DNA of 64,000 nt, from positions 1 through 64,000 of the forward strand of contig NZ_JBBAKG010000012.1 in the NCBI RefSeq assembly GCF_040403615.1. Direction: 5' to 3'. Origin of the DNA: Haliscomenobacter sp040403615. GTDB lineage: Bacteria > Bacteroidota > Bacteroidia > Chitinophagales > Saprospiraceae. Numbering within the stretch: the first letter of the stretch is position 1; each line of letters opens with the position of its first letter. Shown piece by piece: positions 18,917 to 28,109 of this stretch. Under the pieces are notes generated by a model. The model saw only the letters and a program-made list of their open reading frames with translations. It did no database searches and was not told the DNA's origin. Position numbers and translations under genes: made by a program.

Positions 18917-19412
18917 CATTAGATGGTTCGTCCTCTTCTTCATTCAGACTCAGGATTTCCAAAGGGCGATTGATGCTTTCCTGTAGGGAAATAAAGGTTT
19001 CGGTGCGTTGGATACCGGGAATATTCTGGATCTTATCGTGTAGCACTTCCTTCAGGTGAGCGGTATCCCTACAGAATACCCTGGCAAAAATATTGTACAG
19101 GCCGGTCGTGTAATGGGCCTCTACTACCTCCGGGATTTTTTCCAATTCCTCGGCAACCTCTTCGTACAACGAACTCTTATCCAGGTAAATACCTAAGTAG
19201 GCAGAAATGTCGTATCCCAGCTTTCCGTAATCTACGGTCAAGCTGTGTCCCTTTACAATTCCAACATCTTCCAGCTTTTTCATGCGTACATGAATCGTAC
19301 CGCCCGATACAAAGAGCTTTTTGGCAATTTCGGTATAGGCTATTTTTGCATCGCGCATGAGAATGGATAGAATCTGCTTGTCTAACCGATCAATTTCAAT
19401 TCCTTTTTTCAT
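18906..19412 (-). CDS. Lrp/AsnC family transcriptional regulator
   Basis: Feast/famine regulator of 168 residues. The N-terminal winged helix-turn-helix covers LDKQILSILMRDAKIAYTEI through SGGTIHVRMKKLEDVGIVKG (about residues 8-55). The C-terminal RAM/AsnC effector domain follows (YLGIYLDKSSLYEEV ... VVEAHYTTGLYNIFARVFC) and normally binds an amino acid and forms dimers or octamers. A short acidic tail (LNEEEDEPSND) ends the protein. It is monocistronic and converges on rpoD. Targets are not visible; autoregulation is usual in the family. Confidence 0.93.
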   Translation of the reverse strand: MKKGIEIDRLDKQILSILMRDAKIAYTEIAKKLFVSGGTIHVRMKKLEDVGIVKGHSLTVDYGKLGYDISAYLGIYLDKSSLYEEVAEELEKIPEVVEAHYTTGLYNIFARVFCRDTAHLKEVLHDKIQNIPGIQRTETFISLQESINRPLEILSLNEEEDEPSNDEL

Positions 19413-19551
19413 GTAAGCACAAATGATTTCGAGTAATTCAACAAATGTCCTTAATTTTTGAATATTTTCAAAAATTACTTCATTTTTTTACTCGATACTT
19501 CATATTTTTTGAAAAAAGGTTGAATTAGCCACTTCAATTTAAGGGTTGAAC

Positions 19552-20193
19552 CTAAAAATACAACTCGCGGTAGATCTTTTGAAGGGGAATAGAAGACCCT
19601 TGAATAACAATGGCGTCTTCGCCTTCGGTAAGGGTAGTTTCCGACCAGCGATTGGGTGATTCGCGCTCCATCGCAAAAATTCTTGGTCGCGATTGCTCGA
19701 TGAAAAATATTTGTTGTAAAGACGGGATTTCTTTGTAGCAAGGCAATTTGGTGCCCCAATCGTAGCTTTGAGTGCTTTCCGAAAGAATCTCTATCAAAAG
19801 AATCGGATTGGTTTCAGCAGTCATACCAGCCTGGTATTCGTAAGGTACGGAAGGCAAGGCAACCACCATTCCATCTGCATTAAATACACCAGTTTTCAAG
19901 GATTTGCAGGCAGGACTGTAGATTGGACGGTTGCTGTTGTAGACGCGATAAAGCTTTGAATCAGCAAAAATAGTTTTTAGAATAAAACCGAACTCGGCTG
20001 CAAGATGACTGTGAATATCTCCTTCGTAACTCATACTGGCAATGATTTCATTGTTGTAATAATCTGCACGGTACTCCGCTGTGGCGAGTATCTCCCAATA
20101 TTCGCTCCAAGTGGCGGGTAGCCGCACCAAATTGCCCTTTCCTATTTCTGCCAGTTCCTGATTGGTAAGTGGAAATTTTACATCGCTGGTCAT
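19552..20193 (-). CDS. Uma2 family protein (DUF820, PD-(D/E)XK fold)
   Basis: Protein of 213 residues of the Uma2/DUF820 family, a restriction-endonuclease-like fold common in cyanobacteria and filamentous Bacteroidota. The fold's acidic/lysine pattern is visible as D in NADGMVVALP, E in LLIEILSEST and K in DWGTKLPCYKEI. The biological role of the family is unsettled, and despite the name most members have no shown nuclease activity. It stands alone between the Lrp regulator and the divergent S41 protease gene. Confidence 0.85.
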   Translation of the reverse strand: MTSDVKFPLTNQELAEIGKGNLVRLPATWSEYWEILATAEYRADYYNNEIIASMSYEGDIHSHLAAEFGFILKTIFADSKLYRVYNSNRPIYSPACKSLKTGVFNADGMVVALPSVPYEYQAGMTAETNPILLIEILSESTQSYDWGTKLPCYKEIPSLQQIFFIEQSRPRIFAMERESPNRWSETTLTEGEDAIVIQGSSIPLQKIYRELYF

Positions 20194-20364
20194 GCTTCAA
20201 CGTTTGAGGCTTCAATGTAATGAAATTGCATTTAACATACAAGTTGTGTTTAGCTGAAATTTCAAAACAAAAAATAATCAATCCCATTTCAACATAAAAG
20301 TGCGAATTTTGTCATTACTTTATTTGTGCATAAATTTCTCAATCGAACCTTTTTTAAATCGACT

Positions 20365-22026
20365 ATGCTGACACGCCCAAATAATTTCATTAATAAAGTG
20401 CAGATCTGGTTGCCAATGCTATTGGCTTTGGCCTTGGTGTTGGGCATGGTGATTGGAATGCGCATGTCCTCATCGGTGACCACCATCAGCTTCAACAAAG
20501 CTAAAAATTACCGGGATTACCAATCTCGGGAAGGAAAAATCGAAGAATTGCTCCGCTACATTGAAGCAAAATATGTGGACAAAGTAGACCGGGACAAATT
20601 GGTCGACGAAGCCATCCACAAACTGATGGATCAATTGGATCCCCACTCGTCCTATATCCCGGCATCGGAATTGCAGGAAGTAAATGAGCAATTAGATGGT
20701 AAATTCAATGGAATCGGGGTCGAATTCCTGATTGTAAAGGATACGGCAGTAGTGGTGGCTCCCATGTCTGGTGGCCCTTCTGAAGTTGCGGGAATTTTAC
20801 CCGGAGACAAAATCATCAAGGTAGGGGATTCAACCATCGTGGGGGATAAACTTTCGAATCACAGCATTGTCAGCTTGCTGCGTGGAGAAAAAGGAAGCAA
20901 GGTTAACATATCGGTGCTGCGTACTGGCGAAAAAAAGCTGCACCGATATACCGTTATACGAGATGAGATTCCAGTTAAAAGTGTAGATGTTGCCTATATG
21001 ATCAGTGATCGGGTGGGCTACATCCGAGTGAATCGGTTTTCGGCGGATACGGACAAAGAGTTTTTGGAAGCCATGCGCATACTTTCCGAACAGGGGCACA
21101 TGAAAGATTTGATATTTGACCTGCGGGGCAACCCTGGCGGGTATATGCAAGTGGCCACCAATATGCTCAGCCAACTTTTTCCCAACAAAGGCAACTTGTT
21201 GGTGTACACCCAGGGGCGCGCTTCGCAACGTGCCGAGTTCAACTCCAATGGTCGGGTTTTTTACCCCATTGACAAAATCGTTGTTTTGATTGATGAGGGC
21301 AGTGCCTCCGCCAGCGAAATCGTAGCAGGCGCCATTCAGGACAACGATCGGGGCATCATTGTCGGTAGGCGGTCTTTTGGAAAAGGATTGGTTCAAGAGC
21401 AGTACCAGCTATCGGATGGATCGGCTTTGCGCCTGACCATCGCGCGCTATTTCACCCCTTCAGGTCGCTCTATTCAAAAGTCTTATAATCAAGGCTCTGA
21501 AGCCTATGATCGAGATGTGGAAGAACGCATAAAAACTGGAGAACTCTTGTCCGCCAATAAGATCTCGATTAAAGATTCTACCAAATTTTACACGACCAAA
21601 GGGCGAATTGTTTATGGAGGTGGTGGCATCATTCCCGATGTTTTTGTCCCCCTGGATACCGTTCAACTCAGTACTTTCTTTCTCGATGCCCGCCAAATGA
21701 TTCCCTCATTTGTTTTGAAATACCTGGATGAGTCGAAGCGGAAACAACTTAAGAAATTGGGATTGAGTGCATTTCAGCAAACATTTAACCCCAACGAACA
21801 AACCTTCAAAGACTTTCAAACCTATGCTGCGCAAAATGGCTTGAGCGGAACGCCTCAATTTTGGGCAAAATCCAAAGGAGAAATCACTCGATTCATCAAA
21901 GCCCGAATTGCCAAGCACCTCTTTGACGACAAAGGATTCTTTACGGTGCTCAACCAGGAGGATCCTACGGTACAAGCCGCACTCAAATCGATTCAAGGAA
22001 AAAATAAAAGGATGAATAACGAATGA
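20365..22026 (+). CDS. S41 family C-terminal processing peptidase (CtpA-like)
   Basis: Periplasmic tail-specific serine protease of about 553 residues. A membrane anchor follows the start (IWLPMLLALALVLGMVIGM). Next comes a dimerisation segment (LLRYIEAKYVDKVDRDKLV ... MDQLDPHSSYIP). The PDZ domain spans GVEFLIVKDTAVVVAPM to SVLRTGEKK. The catalytic core contains the serine in DEGSASASEIVAGA and the lysine in RRSFGKGLVQ, which form the Ser/Lys dyad. ATG 20365 was chosen over a GTG at 20326, since it directly precedes the hydrophobic anchor. Such proteases process or degrade periplasmic proteins. It converges on the Sua5/YciO gene. Confidence 0.93.
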   Translation: MLTRPNNFINKVQIWLPMLLALALVLGMVIGMRMSSSVTTISFNKAKNYRDYQSREGKIEELLRYIEAKYVDKVDRDKLVDEAIHKLMDQLDPHSSYIPASELQEVNEQLDGKFNGIGVEFLIVKDTAVVVAPMSGGPSEVAGILPGDKIIKVGDSTIVGDKLSNHSIVSLLRGEKGSKVNISVLRTGEKKLHRYTVIRDEIPVKSVDVAYMISDRVGYIRVNRFSADTDKEFLEAMRILSEQGHMKDLIFDLRGNPGGYMQVATNMLSQLFPNKGNLLVYTQGRASQRAEFNSNGRVFYPIDKIVVLIDEGSASASEIVAGAIQDNDRGIIVGRRSFGKGLVQEQYQLSDGSALRLTIARYFTPSGRSIQKSYNQGSEAYDRDVEERIKTGELLSANKISIKDSTKFYTTKGRIVYGGGGIIPDVFVPLDTVQLSTFFLDARQMIPSFVLKYLDESKRKQLKKLGLSAFQQTFNPNEQTFKDFQTYAAQNGLSGTPQFWAKSKGEITRFIKARIAKHLFDDKGFFTVLNQEDPTVQAALKSIQGKNKRMNNE

Positions 22027-22050
22027 TTTTGTCAATTCATCATTCCTTTT
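22006..22050. terminator. AT-rich bulged hairpin between convergent genes
   Basis: AAAAGGA (22006-22012) can pair with TCCTTTT (22044-22050) and TGAAT with ATTCA inside, with a bulge, followed by T-rich sequence. It sits at the end of the protease gene, converging on the Sua5/YciO gene. The stem is imperfect. Confidence 0.35.
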
Positions 22051-22664
22051 TATTCTCGGATAAACTCCAATTCTTCCTGGTCTTCCAGCAGCTTAACCAT
22101 TACGGGTAGTTCGTCGATGCCTTTGTCATTTTGCCTGTACTTGACCACATGGTCTACACCCTGGATTATTTCTGAACTGATTGCCCCGAAGTTGATGGGA
22201 GGAATAGTGTTTTCTATATGGGCAAAAGCGCTGATCAAGGGTTCGTTGAGTTGTTCCAAAAGTGCAGAACAAAAAGGATCTTGTACTACACGAATGTGGA
22301 TTTGACCATTGGAGTTCAATACATTGGAGGAGAGATTGCACGGATTGTCAAAAACCATGGTCAAAGGACGGAGGTGATAAGCGAGTAGTGTTTCCAGTCT
22401 TGGATGCAAATGCGTGACATATCGTTTTAGCATTGCAATTGAATTGACCAGTAATTCAAAATTATCTCCTTGCTTTTGACGTTTGAGTTGAATAAGTCTA
22501 TTGAGAGATATGGGATGACTGGTCAGGCAAACAACACTCCACAGCGTATCGGTGGGCAATAGCACTAGTCCTCCAGATGACAAAATTTTTTCTGTCCCCT
22601 CAAAATCGTAATGCTGCGCCATGTGTTTAACATTGGTAAAGGTCATCTTCATCAATTCTTTCAA
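22050..22664 (-). CDS. Sua5/YciO/YrdC family protein
   Basis: Protein of up to 204 residues with the YrdC fold. The hallmark PTDTLWSV near the N-terminus corresponds to the ATP/threonine-binding PTDTVYGL of threonylcarbamoyl-AMP synthases. The next conserved block is divergent: LKRQKQGDNFELLV stands where KxRP..KPL is usual, so the enzyme may be a YciO-type paralogue rather than the main tRNA t6A factor. The start is uncertain: ATG 22664, 22646 or 22622 (MAQHYDF) are all in frame, and the last fits the family length best. It is divergent from the first giant PKD protein gene. Confidence 0.82.
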   Translation of the reverse strand: MKELMKMTFTNVKHMAQHYDFEGTEKILSSGGLVLLPTDTLWSVVCLTSHPISLNRLIQLKRQKQGDNFELLVNSIAMLKRYVTHLHPRLETLLAYHLRPLTMVFDNPCNLSSNVLNSNGQIHIRVVQDPFCSALLEQLNEPLISAFAHIENTIPPINFGAISSEIIQGVDHVVKYRQNDKGIDELPVMVKLLEDQEELEFIRE

Positions 22665-22706
22665 ATTTTATCACCCCGTTTTTTCAAAATCAGACGCATA
22701 CTAAAA

Positions 22707-25052
22707 ATGAGTACTAATTTAGGCATAAGGGTAAAAAGGCTACTTTTAAAAACCACAATAACGGCGGGGCGCGTCCGCTTATTGCTTACTATAAGTCTGA
22801 TTTTGGGCTTATTGTCGTGCAGCCAATCATTGTGGGCCAGTCACATCATCGGAGGAGAAATAAATTATGAATTTGTTGGCTTTAAAAATGGCCGGGTAGG
22901 AAGTGACACCTTGCGCTATCGAGTCGTGTTGTTGTTGGTTCGAGATTGCAATGGGGGCGCAAGTTTTGATGCGTCTGTACCCATCGCTATTTATCTGGGG
23001 AATAGTACCAGACCGCTCCGCAATTTGCGCATCAGCCGACCCAAAATCAACAAGGTTTTACCAGACCAAACCAATCCATGCCTGATCGTTCCTCCTGGAT
23101 TTTGCGAGGAAGAAGCCGTTTACAGCGATACCATTGAATTGGTTCGATCGATTCAACCATATACATTGACGTACCAAATTTGTTGTCGGAATGCTGCCAT
23201 TTCCAACATTCCCAATAGCAGTGGTACTTTGGGCATTACCCTTACCGTAGAGATCAGTCCTCAGGCACAAAATTTGCTCAGCAGCAGTCCTCGATTTTCG
23301 GCAGCACCCAAAAGCGAGCTGTGTGTAGGCATTGCATCAGCAATTCAACTTGCGGTAATAGACAAAGATGGCGATCGCCTGTCATACCAGCTTTGTGCGC
23401 CTTTGCTGGGCGGCGGCCCTTTGGGTGGCGGGCAAAACGACATGAGCATGGCCAATACGCCCCAAGGCATCAAGCCTGATCCGGCCACACCAGGGCCTTA
23501 TGAGGATTTGCCATTTTCTCCCACCTTTGCGCCCAATAGCCCCTTGGGCAATACCGGAACCCTAAGTTTGGACAGCACCACCGGTATTTTGCGCATTTTT
23601 CCTCGGGTATTGGGGAAATTTACCCTGGGAATTTGTGTCAAGGAATACCGCAACGGAGTATTCATCGGTATGATTCGACGCGACATCCAGATCAAAGTGA
23701 GCAATTGCAATTTCGCCATCGATGCCATGGTCAAATCCGACAGCAGCAATGGCCAAGGACGTTTTTGGCTCAAATCCTGTAACCGACCGAATTTTGCTTT
23801 TCAAAATACCAGTATTGGCCTGGATAAAGTGTTTGGATACCGTTGGGAATTCGACATCAATGGCAAAAAAGAAACCCGCGATACCAAAGATGCCACCTTT
23901 GATTTTGGCATGCCTGGGGATTACTCGGGCTTAATGGTACTCAATCCTGGTACCATCTGCACCGACACTGCAAAGATCAATGTTAAAGTTTTCCCTTCAG
24001 TAAAAGCGCAATTTGATGCCACCTTGCCTGGATGCAATATTGGTGCCGTAGCGTTCAAGAACACGTCTGTACTGAACCAGGGCGCAACTTTGCGTACCAT
24101 CGAATGGGATTTTGGAGACAAAACCAAAGCTACAGAAAGCTCACCACAGCATACCTTTGCGTTGGCAGGAACTTATCCCGTAAGTTTGACCATTGCCACC
24201 AATACGGGTTGCAGAGATACCGCAAAACAAACGGTAAGCTATTACCCCGCGTCCACAGCTGACGTCCGGTTGATCGTTCTACCTTCGGAGGTGTGTAGTC
24301 AAACCGGAGTGGTCAAGCTTTCTTTGAACGTTCCTGCCGTAATGAATCAGTCAGATTATAAAATCACCTGGAATTTTGGGGATAGCACCAGAGGCGCTGG
24401 CTATTCGGTGAACAAAACTTATGCCAATCCAGGCGCATATACCGTTGCTTATCAGCTTCTTGCCCCAGGAGGATGCGCTGTAGTCGGGAACAATGCACGT
24501 CAGCCAATTTTGGTCAAGCTCAAACCAAGCGTTGATTTTACCTTTAGCCCCACCGAGCCCAGTGCACGCAATCCATTGGTTACCTTTTCGGAGACCTCCA
24601 CCAATGCAGACAACTGGCGCTGGGATTTTGGTGGCAAAGGCAGTTCACAGGAGCGCAACCCCAGTTTCTCGTTTCCTTCTGAAGGCGTATTTCCGGTGAA
24701 ACTGGTAGTAAGCAATGGCCTTTTTTGTCGGGATTCAGTAATCCGAGAGGTCAAATTGAAATCTGAAGGCGCGATGTACATTCCCAACGTTTTTTCACCC
24801 AACGGAAACAGCGTAAACGACGTCTTTAAGCCATTGGGACTACTTCCAGGCATCAGCAATTACCAGTTTAAGGTTTTTTCACGCTGGGGGCAGTTGGTTT
24901 TTCAGACCATCAATCCCGAAGAAGCATGGAATGGGCGTATCAACAATGAAGGAGAACCTTGTGCGCAGGATACCTATTTTTATCAGGTTGTTTTTCAGTC
25001 CGCTGTTGGCAAAAACGCCAGTAAACAAGGTACAGTCATGCTTTTGCGGTAG
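22707..25052 (+). CDS. Large secreted PKD-domain protein with T9SS type B C-terminal domain
   Basis: Extracellular protein of 781 residues. After a hydrophobic leader (LLLTISLILGLLSC) the mature part begins with SHIIGGEINYEFVG, a motif shared by a Bacteroidota family of giant surface proteins. Cysteine-containing beta modules follow (CCRNAAISNIPN), then PKD repeats (WDFGDKTKATESSPQHTF, WNFGDSTRGAGYSV, WDFGGKGSSQERNPSFSF). The last about 90 residues (MYIPNVFSPNGNSVNDVFKP ... GTVMLLR) are the gliding-motility-associated type B sorting domain. It is probably an adhesin or matrix protein. ATG 22707 directly precedes the leader. It is a paralogue of the next gene, 50 bp away, so the two probably arose by tandem duplication. 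Confidence 0.92.
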   Translation: MSTNLGIRVKRLLLKTTITAGRVRLLLTISLILGLLSCSQSLWASHIIGGEINYEFVGFKNGRVGSDTLRYRVVLLLVRDCNGGASFDASVPIAIYLGNSTRPLRNLRISRPKINKVLPDQTNPCLIVPPGFCEEEAVYSDTIELVRSIQPYTLTYQICCRNAAISNIPNSSGTLGITLTVEISPQAQNLLSSSPRFSAAPKSELCVGIASAIQLAVIDKDGDRLSYQLCAPLLGGGPLGGGQNDMSMANTPQGIKPDPATPGPYEDLPFSPTFAPNSPLGNTGTLSLDSTTGILRIFPRVLGKFTLGICVKEYRNGVFIGMIRRDIQIKVSNCNFAIDAMVKSDSSNGQGRFWLKSCNRPNFAFQNTSIGLDKVFGYRWEFDINGKKETRDTKDATFDFGMPGDYSGLMVLNPGTICTDTAKINVKVFPSVKAQFDATLPGCNIGAVAFKNTSVLNQGATLRTIEWDFGDKTKATESSPQHTFALAGTYPVSLTIATNTGCRDTAKQTVSYYPASTADVRLIVLPSEVCSQTGVVKLSLNVPAVMNQSDYKITWNFGDSTRGAGYSVNKTYANPGAYTVAYQLLAPGGCAVVGNNARQPILVKLKPSVDFTFSPTEPSARNPLVTFSETSTNADNWRWDFGGKGSSQERNPSFSFPSEGVFPVKLVVSNGLFCRDSVIREVKLKSEGAMYIPNVFSPNGNSVNDVFKPLGLLPGISNYQFKVFSRWGQLVFQTINPEEAWNGRINNEGEPCAQDTYFYQVVFQSAVGKNASKQGTVMLLR

Positions 25053-25102
25053 AAAATAAGAAAAAAAAACATGACATTCGTAGTCCAACATACGACCATG
25101 AT

Positions 25103-27370
25103 ATGAAGAAAACGTTGAGATCTAGCCTGATCATACTTTGTTTGTTTGCCTTGCTCCCTTTTGCCTCTTTTGGGCGCCACATCATTGGCGGCTCCATGAC
25201 CTACAAATGTTTGGGAAATGGGGATTACGAGTTTACACTTAAAGTTTATCGAGATTGTTTTTGTACCCGATGTGCGGAAATTGACCCGGTCGCTTTCATT
25301 GGTATTTACCGGTGTGGCCCTACTGCAAATTGCAATGGACAAGGGAGTGCCTTGGCCAGATTAAATGTGCCGCTTACCCAACGCCGCAATATTGATGCGC
25401 CCGATTATCCTTGCTTGGAGCCTCCCGCAGTTTGCACCGAAGAAGGTACCTACATTTTTCGACTCAGCCGATACGGAATTCGCTTGCCTACGAGTGTGGA
25501 CAATAGTTATTTCATCAGCTATCAACGCTGTTGTCGCAACGAAACCATTACCAATATTGTCAATCCAGATAGCTGGGGCGCAACCTATATGGTGGAAATC
25601 ACCCCCGAAGCCCAGCGTTTGTGCAACAATAGCCCCGAGTTCAATACTTTTCCTCCAACGGTGGTGTGTGCCGATTTCAATTTGCGTTACGACCATTCGG
25701 CCAAAGATGCCGATGGTGATCAGTTGGTTTATGAATTTTGTCCACCCTTTGATGGTGGTGCCAACAACCTGGAGCCTTTTATCTACAATACCTGTGATGG
25801 GGCCTACCCGAATCCAGGCTGCCCACCACCCTACAAATTTGTGCCTTTTCGACCACCGCTTTATTCCGCTACTTCACCAATTGGAGGAGATCCACCACTT
25901 TCAATTAATCCCCAAACAGGCTTAATTACCGGAAAGCCCAATCCAATCGGGCAATATGTAGTGGGTGTCTGCGTCTCAGAATACCGCAATGGCGTTTTGT
26001 TGAGCCGTATTTTTCGAGATTTCCAATTCAATGTGGCTAAATGCGACCCCAAGTTGTTAGCGGATATCAGAGAAGACATCAAAATCAATGACAAAGAATA
26101 CCTGGTCAATTCATGTGGCCCTACTGAGGTGAAATTCATCAATGAAAGCACCCCTCGCTCCTTCATCCGTACTTCCGATTGGGAGTTTGATTTGAAAAAC
26201 ACAAAACTGACCTCTAAGGAATGGGAGCCTTCCATTCTGTTTCCGGGAGTGGGTACCTACAATGGCCGCTTGATCCTCAACAAGGGCACGGAATGCGGGG
26301 ATACGGCCAAAATTTTTGTCAACATTTATCCATCGTTGACTGCTGATTTTGACTATGCTTACGATACCTGCATATCCGGCCCGGTTAAGTTTACCGACAA
26401 ATCGGTCTCTGGAGGGAAGTTTTTGACGGGTTGGAAATGGGACTTTGGAGACAAATTCACCAGCATCCTTCAGAATCCGGAACACTTGTACCGCAACCCG
26501 GGCAAAATTCCGGTTTCCCTTACGGTACGCGATACCAACAAATGCGTTGAGAAGGTAACCAAAACAATCAACTACTTCCCGGTTCCCAATTTGATCGTGG
26601 TATCTCCCAGTGCTTCACAAGGATGTGTGCCATTGAAAATTAAATTTACCAATCTTTCATTTCCCATTGATTCTACCTACAAAATTCTTTGGAAATTTGG
26701 AGATGGAGGCTCAGCCAAAGCCATTAGTCCAACCTATACCTACAATGATCCTGGCGTTTTTACCGTTTCATTGGATATCACCTCGCCCATTGGTTGTAAA
26801 ACCGATACCATCTTTAAAGACCTCATCAAGGTTCGACCTTCGCCCAAAGCAGGATTTACGATAGATCCTCCTGAAGCCACCAATTTAACCGAACTGATCA
26901 ATTTATTTGATGAGTCGCAAGGTGCCATTCGTTGGAATTGGCAACTCAGCAATGGGCGAAATTTTACGGAACGAAGCCCCCGTTTTTCGCCTCCCGACAC
27001 GGGCCGCATCAATGTACGACAAATCGTTATCAACTCCGTGAATTGCCTGGATACCTTGGACAAAATCCTGGATATACGCCCCGAGGTGCGCTATTTTTTA
27101 CCCAACGCCTTTACGCCCAATGGGGATTCTGTCAACGATGAATTCAAAGGGGTAGGAGTGATGGCTGGCGCCAAAGCCTTTAATTTTACCATTTGGAACC
27201 GGTGGGGGGAGTTGATTTATCAAACCGATTCTCCCAACAAAGGCTGGAATGGCCGAAAATTCAACGCAGGGGTCGAATCGCCGCCAGGTGTGTACGTGGT
27301 TTTGGTTACTTACCGCGATCCCAGGGGCAATCCATTTGAATTGAAAGGCTTTGTAACGCTGATTCGATAA
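25103..27370 (+). CDS. Large secreted PKD-domain protein with T9SS type B C-terminal domain (paralogue)
   Basis: Extracellular protein of 755 residues with the same plan as its upstream neighbour: signal peptide (SLIILCLFALLPFASFG), RHIIGGSMTYKC start, a cysteine-rich part (RDCFCTRC, CCRNETITNIVN), PKD modules (WKWDFGDKFTSILQNPEHLY, WKFGDGGSAKAISPTYTY) and the closing type B sorting domain (YFLPNAFTPNGDSVNDEFKG ... KGFVTLIR). The shared block order and the CCRN motif show common descent with the 22707 gene. Its role is probably surface adhesion or matrix formation. No partner of a gliding system is encoded next to it. Confidence 0.92.
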   Translation: MKKTLRSSLIILCLFALLPFASFGRHIIGGSMTYKCLGNGDYEFTLKVYRDCFCTRCAEIDPVAFIGIYRCGPTANCNGQGSALARLNVPLTQRRNIDAPDYPCLEPPAVCTEEGTYIFRLSRYGIRLPTSVDNSYFISYQRCCRNETITNIVNPDSWGATYMVEITPEAQRLCNNSPEFNTFPPTVVCADFNLRYDHSAKDADGDQLVYEFCPPFDGGANNLEPFIYNTCDGAYPNPGCPPPYKFVPFRPPLYSATSPIGGDPPLSINPQTGLITGKPNPIGQYVVGVCVSEYRNGVLLSRIFRDFQFNVAKCDPKLLADIREDIKINDKEYLVNSCGPTEVKFINESTPRSFIRTSDWEFDLKNTKLTSKEWEPSILFPGVGTYNGRLILNKGTECGDTAKIFVNIYPSLTADFDYAYDTCISGPVKFTDKSVSGGKFLTGWKWDFGDKFTSILQNPEHLYRNPGKIPVSLTVRDTNKCVEKVTKTINYFPVPNLIVVSPSASQGCVPLKIKFTNLSFPIDSTYKILWKFGDGGSAKAISPTYTYNDPGVFTVSLDITSPIGCKTDTIFKDLIKVRPSPKAGFTIDPPEATNLTELINLFDESQGAIRWNWQLSNGRNFTERSPRFSPPDTGRINVRQIVINSVNCLDTLDKILDIRPEVRYFLPNAFTPNGDSVNDEFKGVGVMAGAKAFNFTIWNRWGELIYQTDSPNKGWNGRKFNAGVESPPGVYVVLVTYRDPRGNPFELKGFVTLIR

Positions 27371-27443
27371 GTAATCTCAGAAAAGTAATTGCGACATGTG
27401 TAAAACTTTTTGCTAAAAAACCTTTTCATTTATAAAAATGCTT

Positions 27444-27451
27444 TACCTTTG
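27444..27451 (+). promoter_or_regulatory. Putative -7 element of rplS
   Basis: TACCTTTG matches TAnnTTTG exactly, 33 nt before the rplS ATG at 27485. The expected -33 TTG is not well placed (T-rich CTTTTC at 27422-27427 instead). Confidence 0.45.
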
Positions 27452-27484
27452 CACGGCTAAAGAAAAAAGTAAAATTTTTGCACA

Positions 27485-27868
27485 ATGGATGCGATTAAGT
27501 TTGTACATGAGAAGTTGACGCCAACTAGAGAAGTTCCCATTCCGGATTTCCGTGCTGGGGATAATGTAGTGGTGAACTATAAGATTATCGAGGGAGACAA
27601 AGAGCGTATTCAGTCTTTCCGTGGTGACGTGATTCAGGTTAAAGGTACTGGATCTACGAAAACCTTTACCGTAAGAAAAATTTCCAATGGTGTTGGTGTA
27701 GAGCGTATTTTCCCTTTCGCTTCACCAAATATCGTAGATGTTCAAGTCACCAAGCGTGGTAGAGTACGCCGCGCCAGACTGTTCTATCTGCGTGACCTCG
27801 TTGGTAAGAAAGCACGCATCAAAGAGCGTAAATTCCAAAAGAACGTTTCACAGGTTCCACAAGGATAA
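27485..27868 (+). CDS. rplS: 50S ribosomal protein L19
   Basis: Large-subunit protein at the 30S/50S interface, 127 residues (usual length 115-130). The family core is clear: IPDFRAGDNVVVNYKIIEG, IQSFRGDVI, TFTVRKISNGVGVERIFP, and the basic end RRARLFYLRDLVGKKARIKE. It has its own promoter-like element and a strong terminator, so it is monocistronic here. In many bacteria rplS follows rpsP-rimM-trmD; that arrangement is absent. Confidence 0.98.
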   Translation: MDAIKFVHEKLTPTREVPIPDFRAGDNVVVNYKIIEGDKERIQSFRGDVIQVKGTGSTKTFTVRKISNGVGVERIFPFASPNIVDVQVTKRGRVRRARLFYLRDLVGKKARIKERKFQKNVSQVPQG

Positions 27869-27887
27869 TTGTTCTTTGCGACAGCAT

Positions 27888-27931
27888 AAAAGAGGATTTC
27901 GGCATTGCGCTGGAATCCTCTTTTTGTTTTT
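27888..27931 (+). terminator. Rho-independent terminator of rplS
   Basis: AAAAGAGGATT (27888-27898) pairs perfectly with AATCCTCTTTT (27914-27924); two inner pairs extend the stem, and a T-rich tract (TTTTTGTTTTT, 27921-27931) follows. The region on to 28109 shows no gene; a dispersed word TTAAACATGCTCT lies at 27943-27955. Confidence 0.85.
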
Positions 27932-28109
27932 GTACAATGCCCTTAAACATGCTCTTTCATTTCAGTGACTTATTTGGAGTTTTCGCAATACATATTACCA
28001 AGTTGCTTATTCCATTTTTCTCGTCTTCAGAATGCCATTAATTTTGAGCCATTCCATTTGATCGCCCGGTCTAACTAGAATTTCGCACACTAACAAATAC
28101 ATTCAAGCC

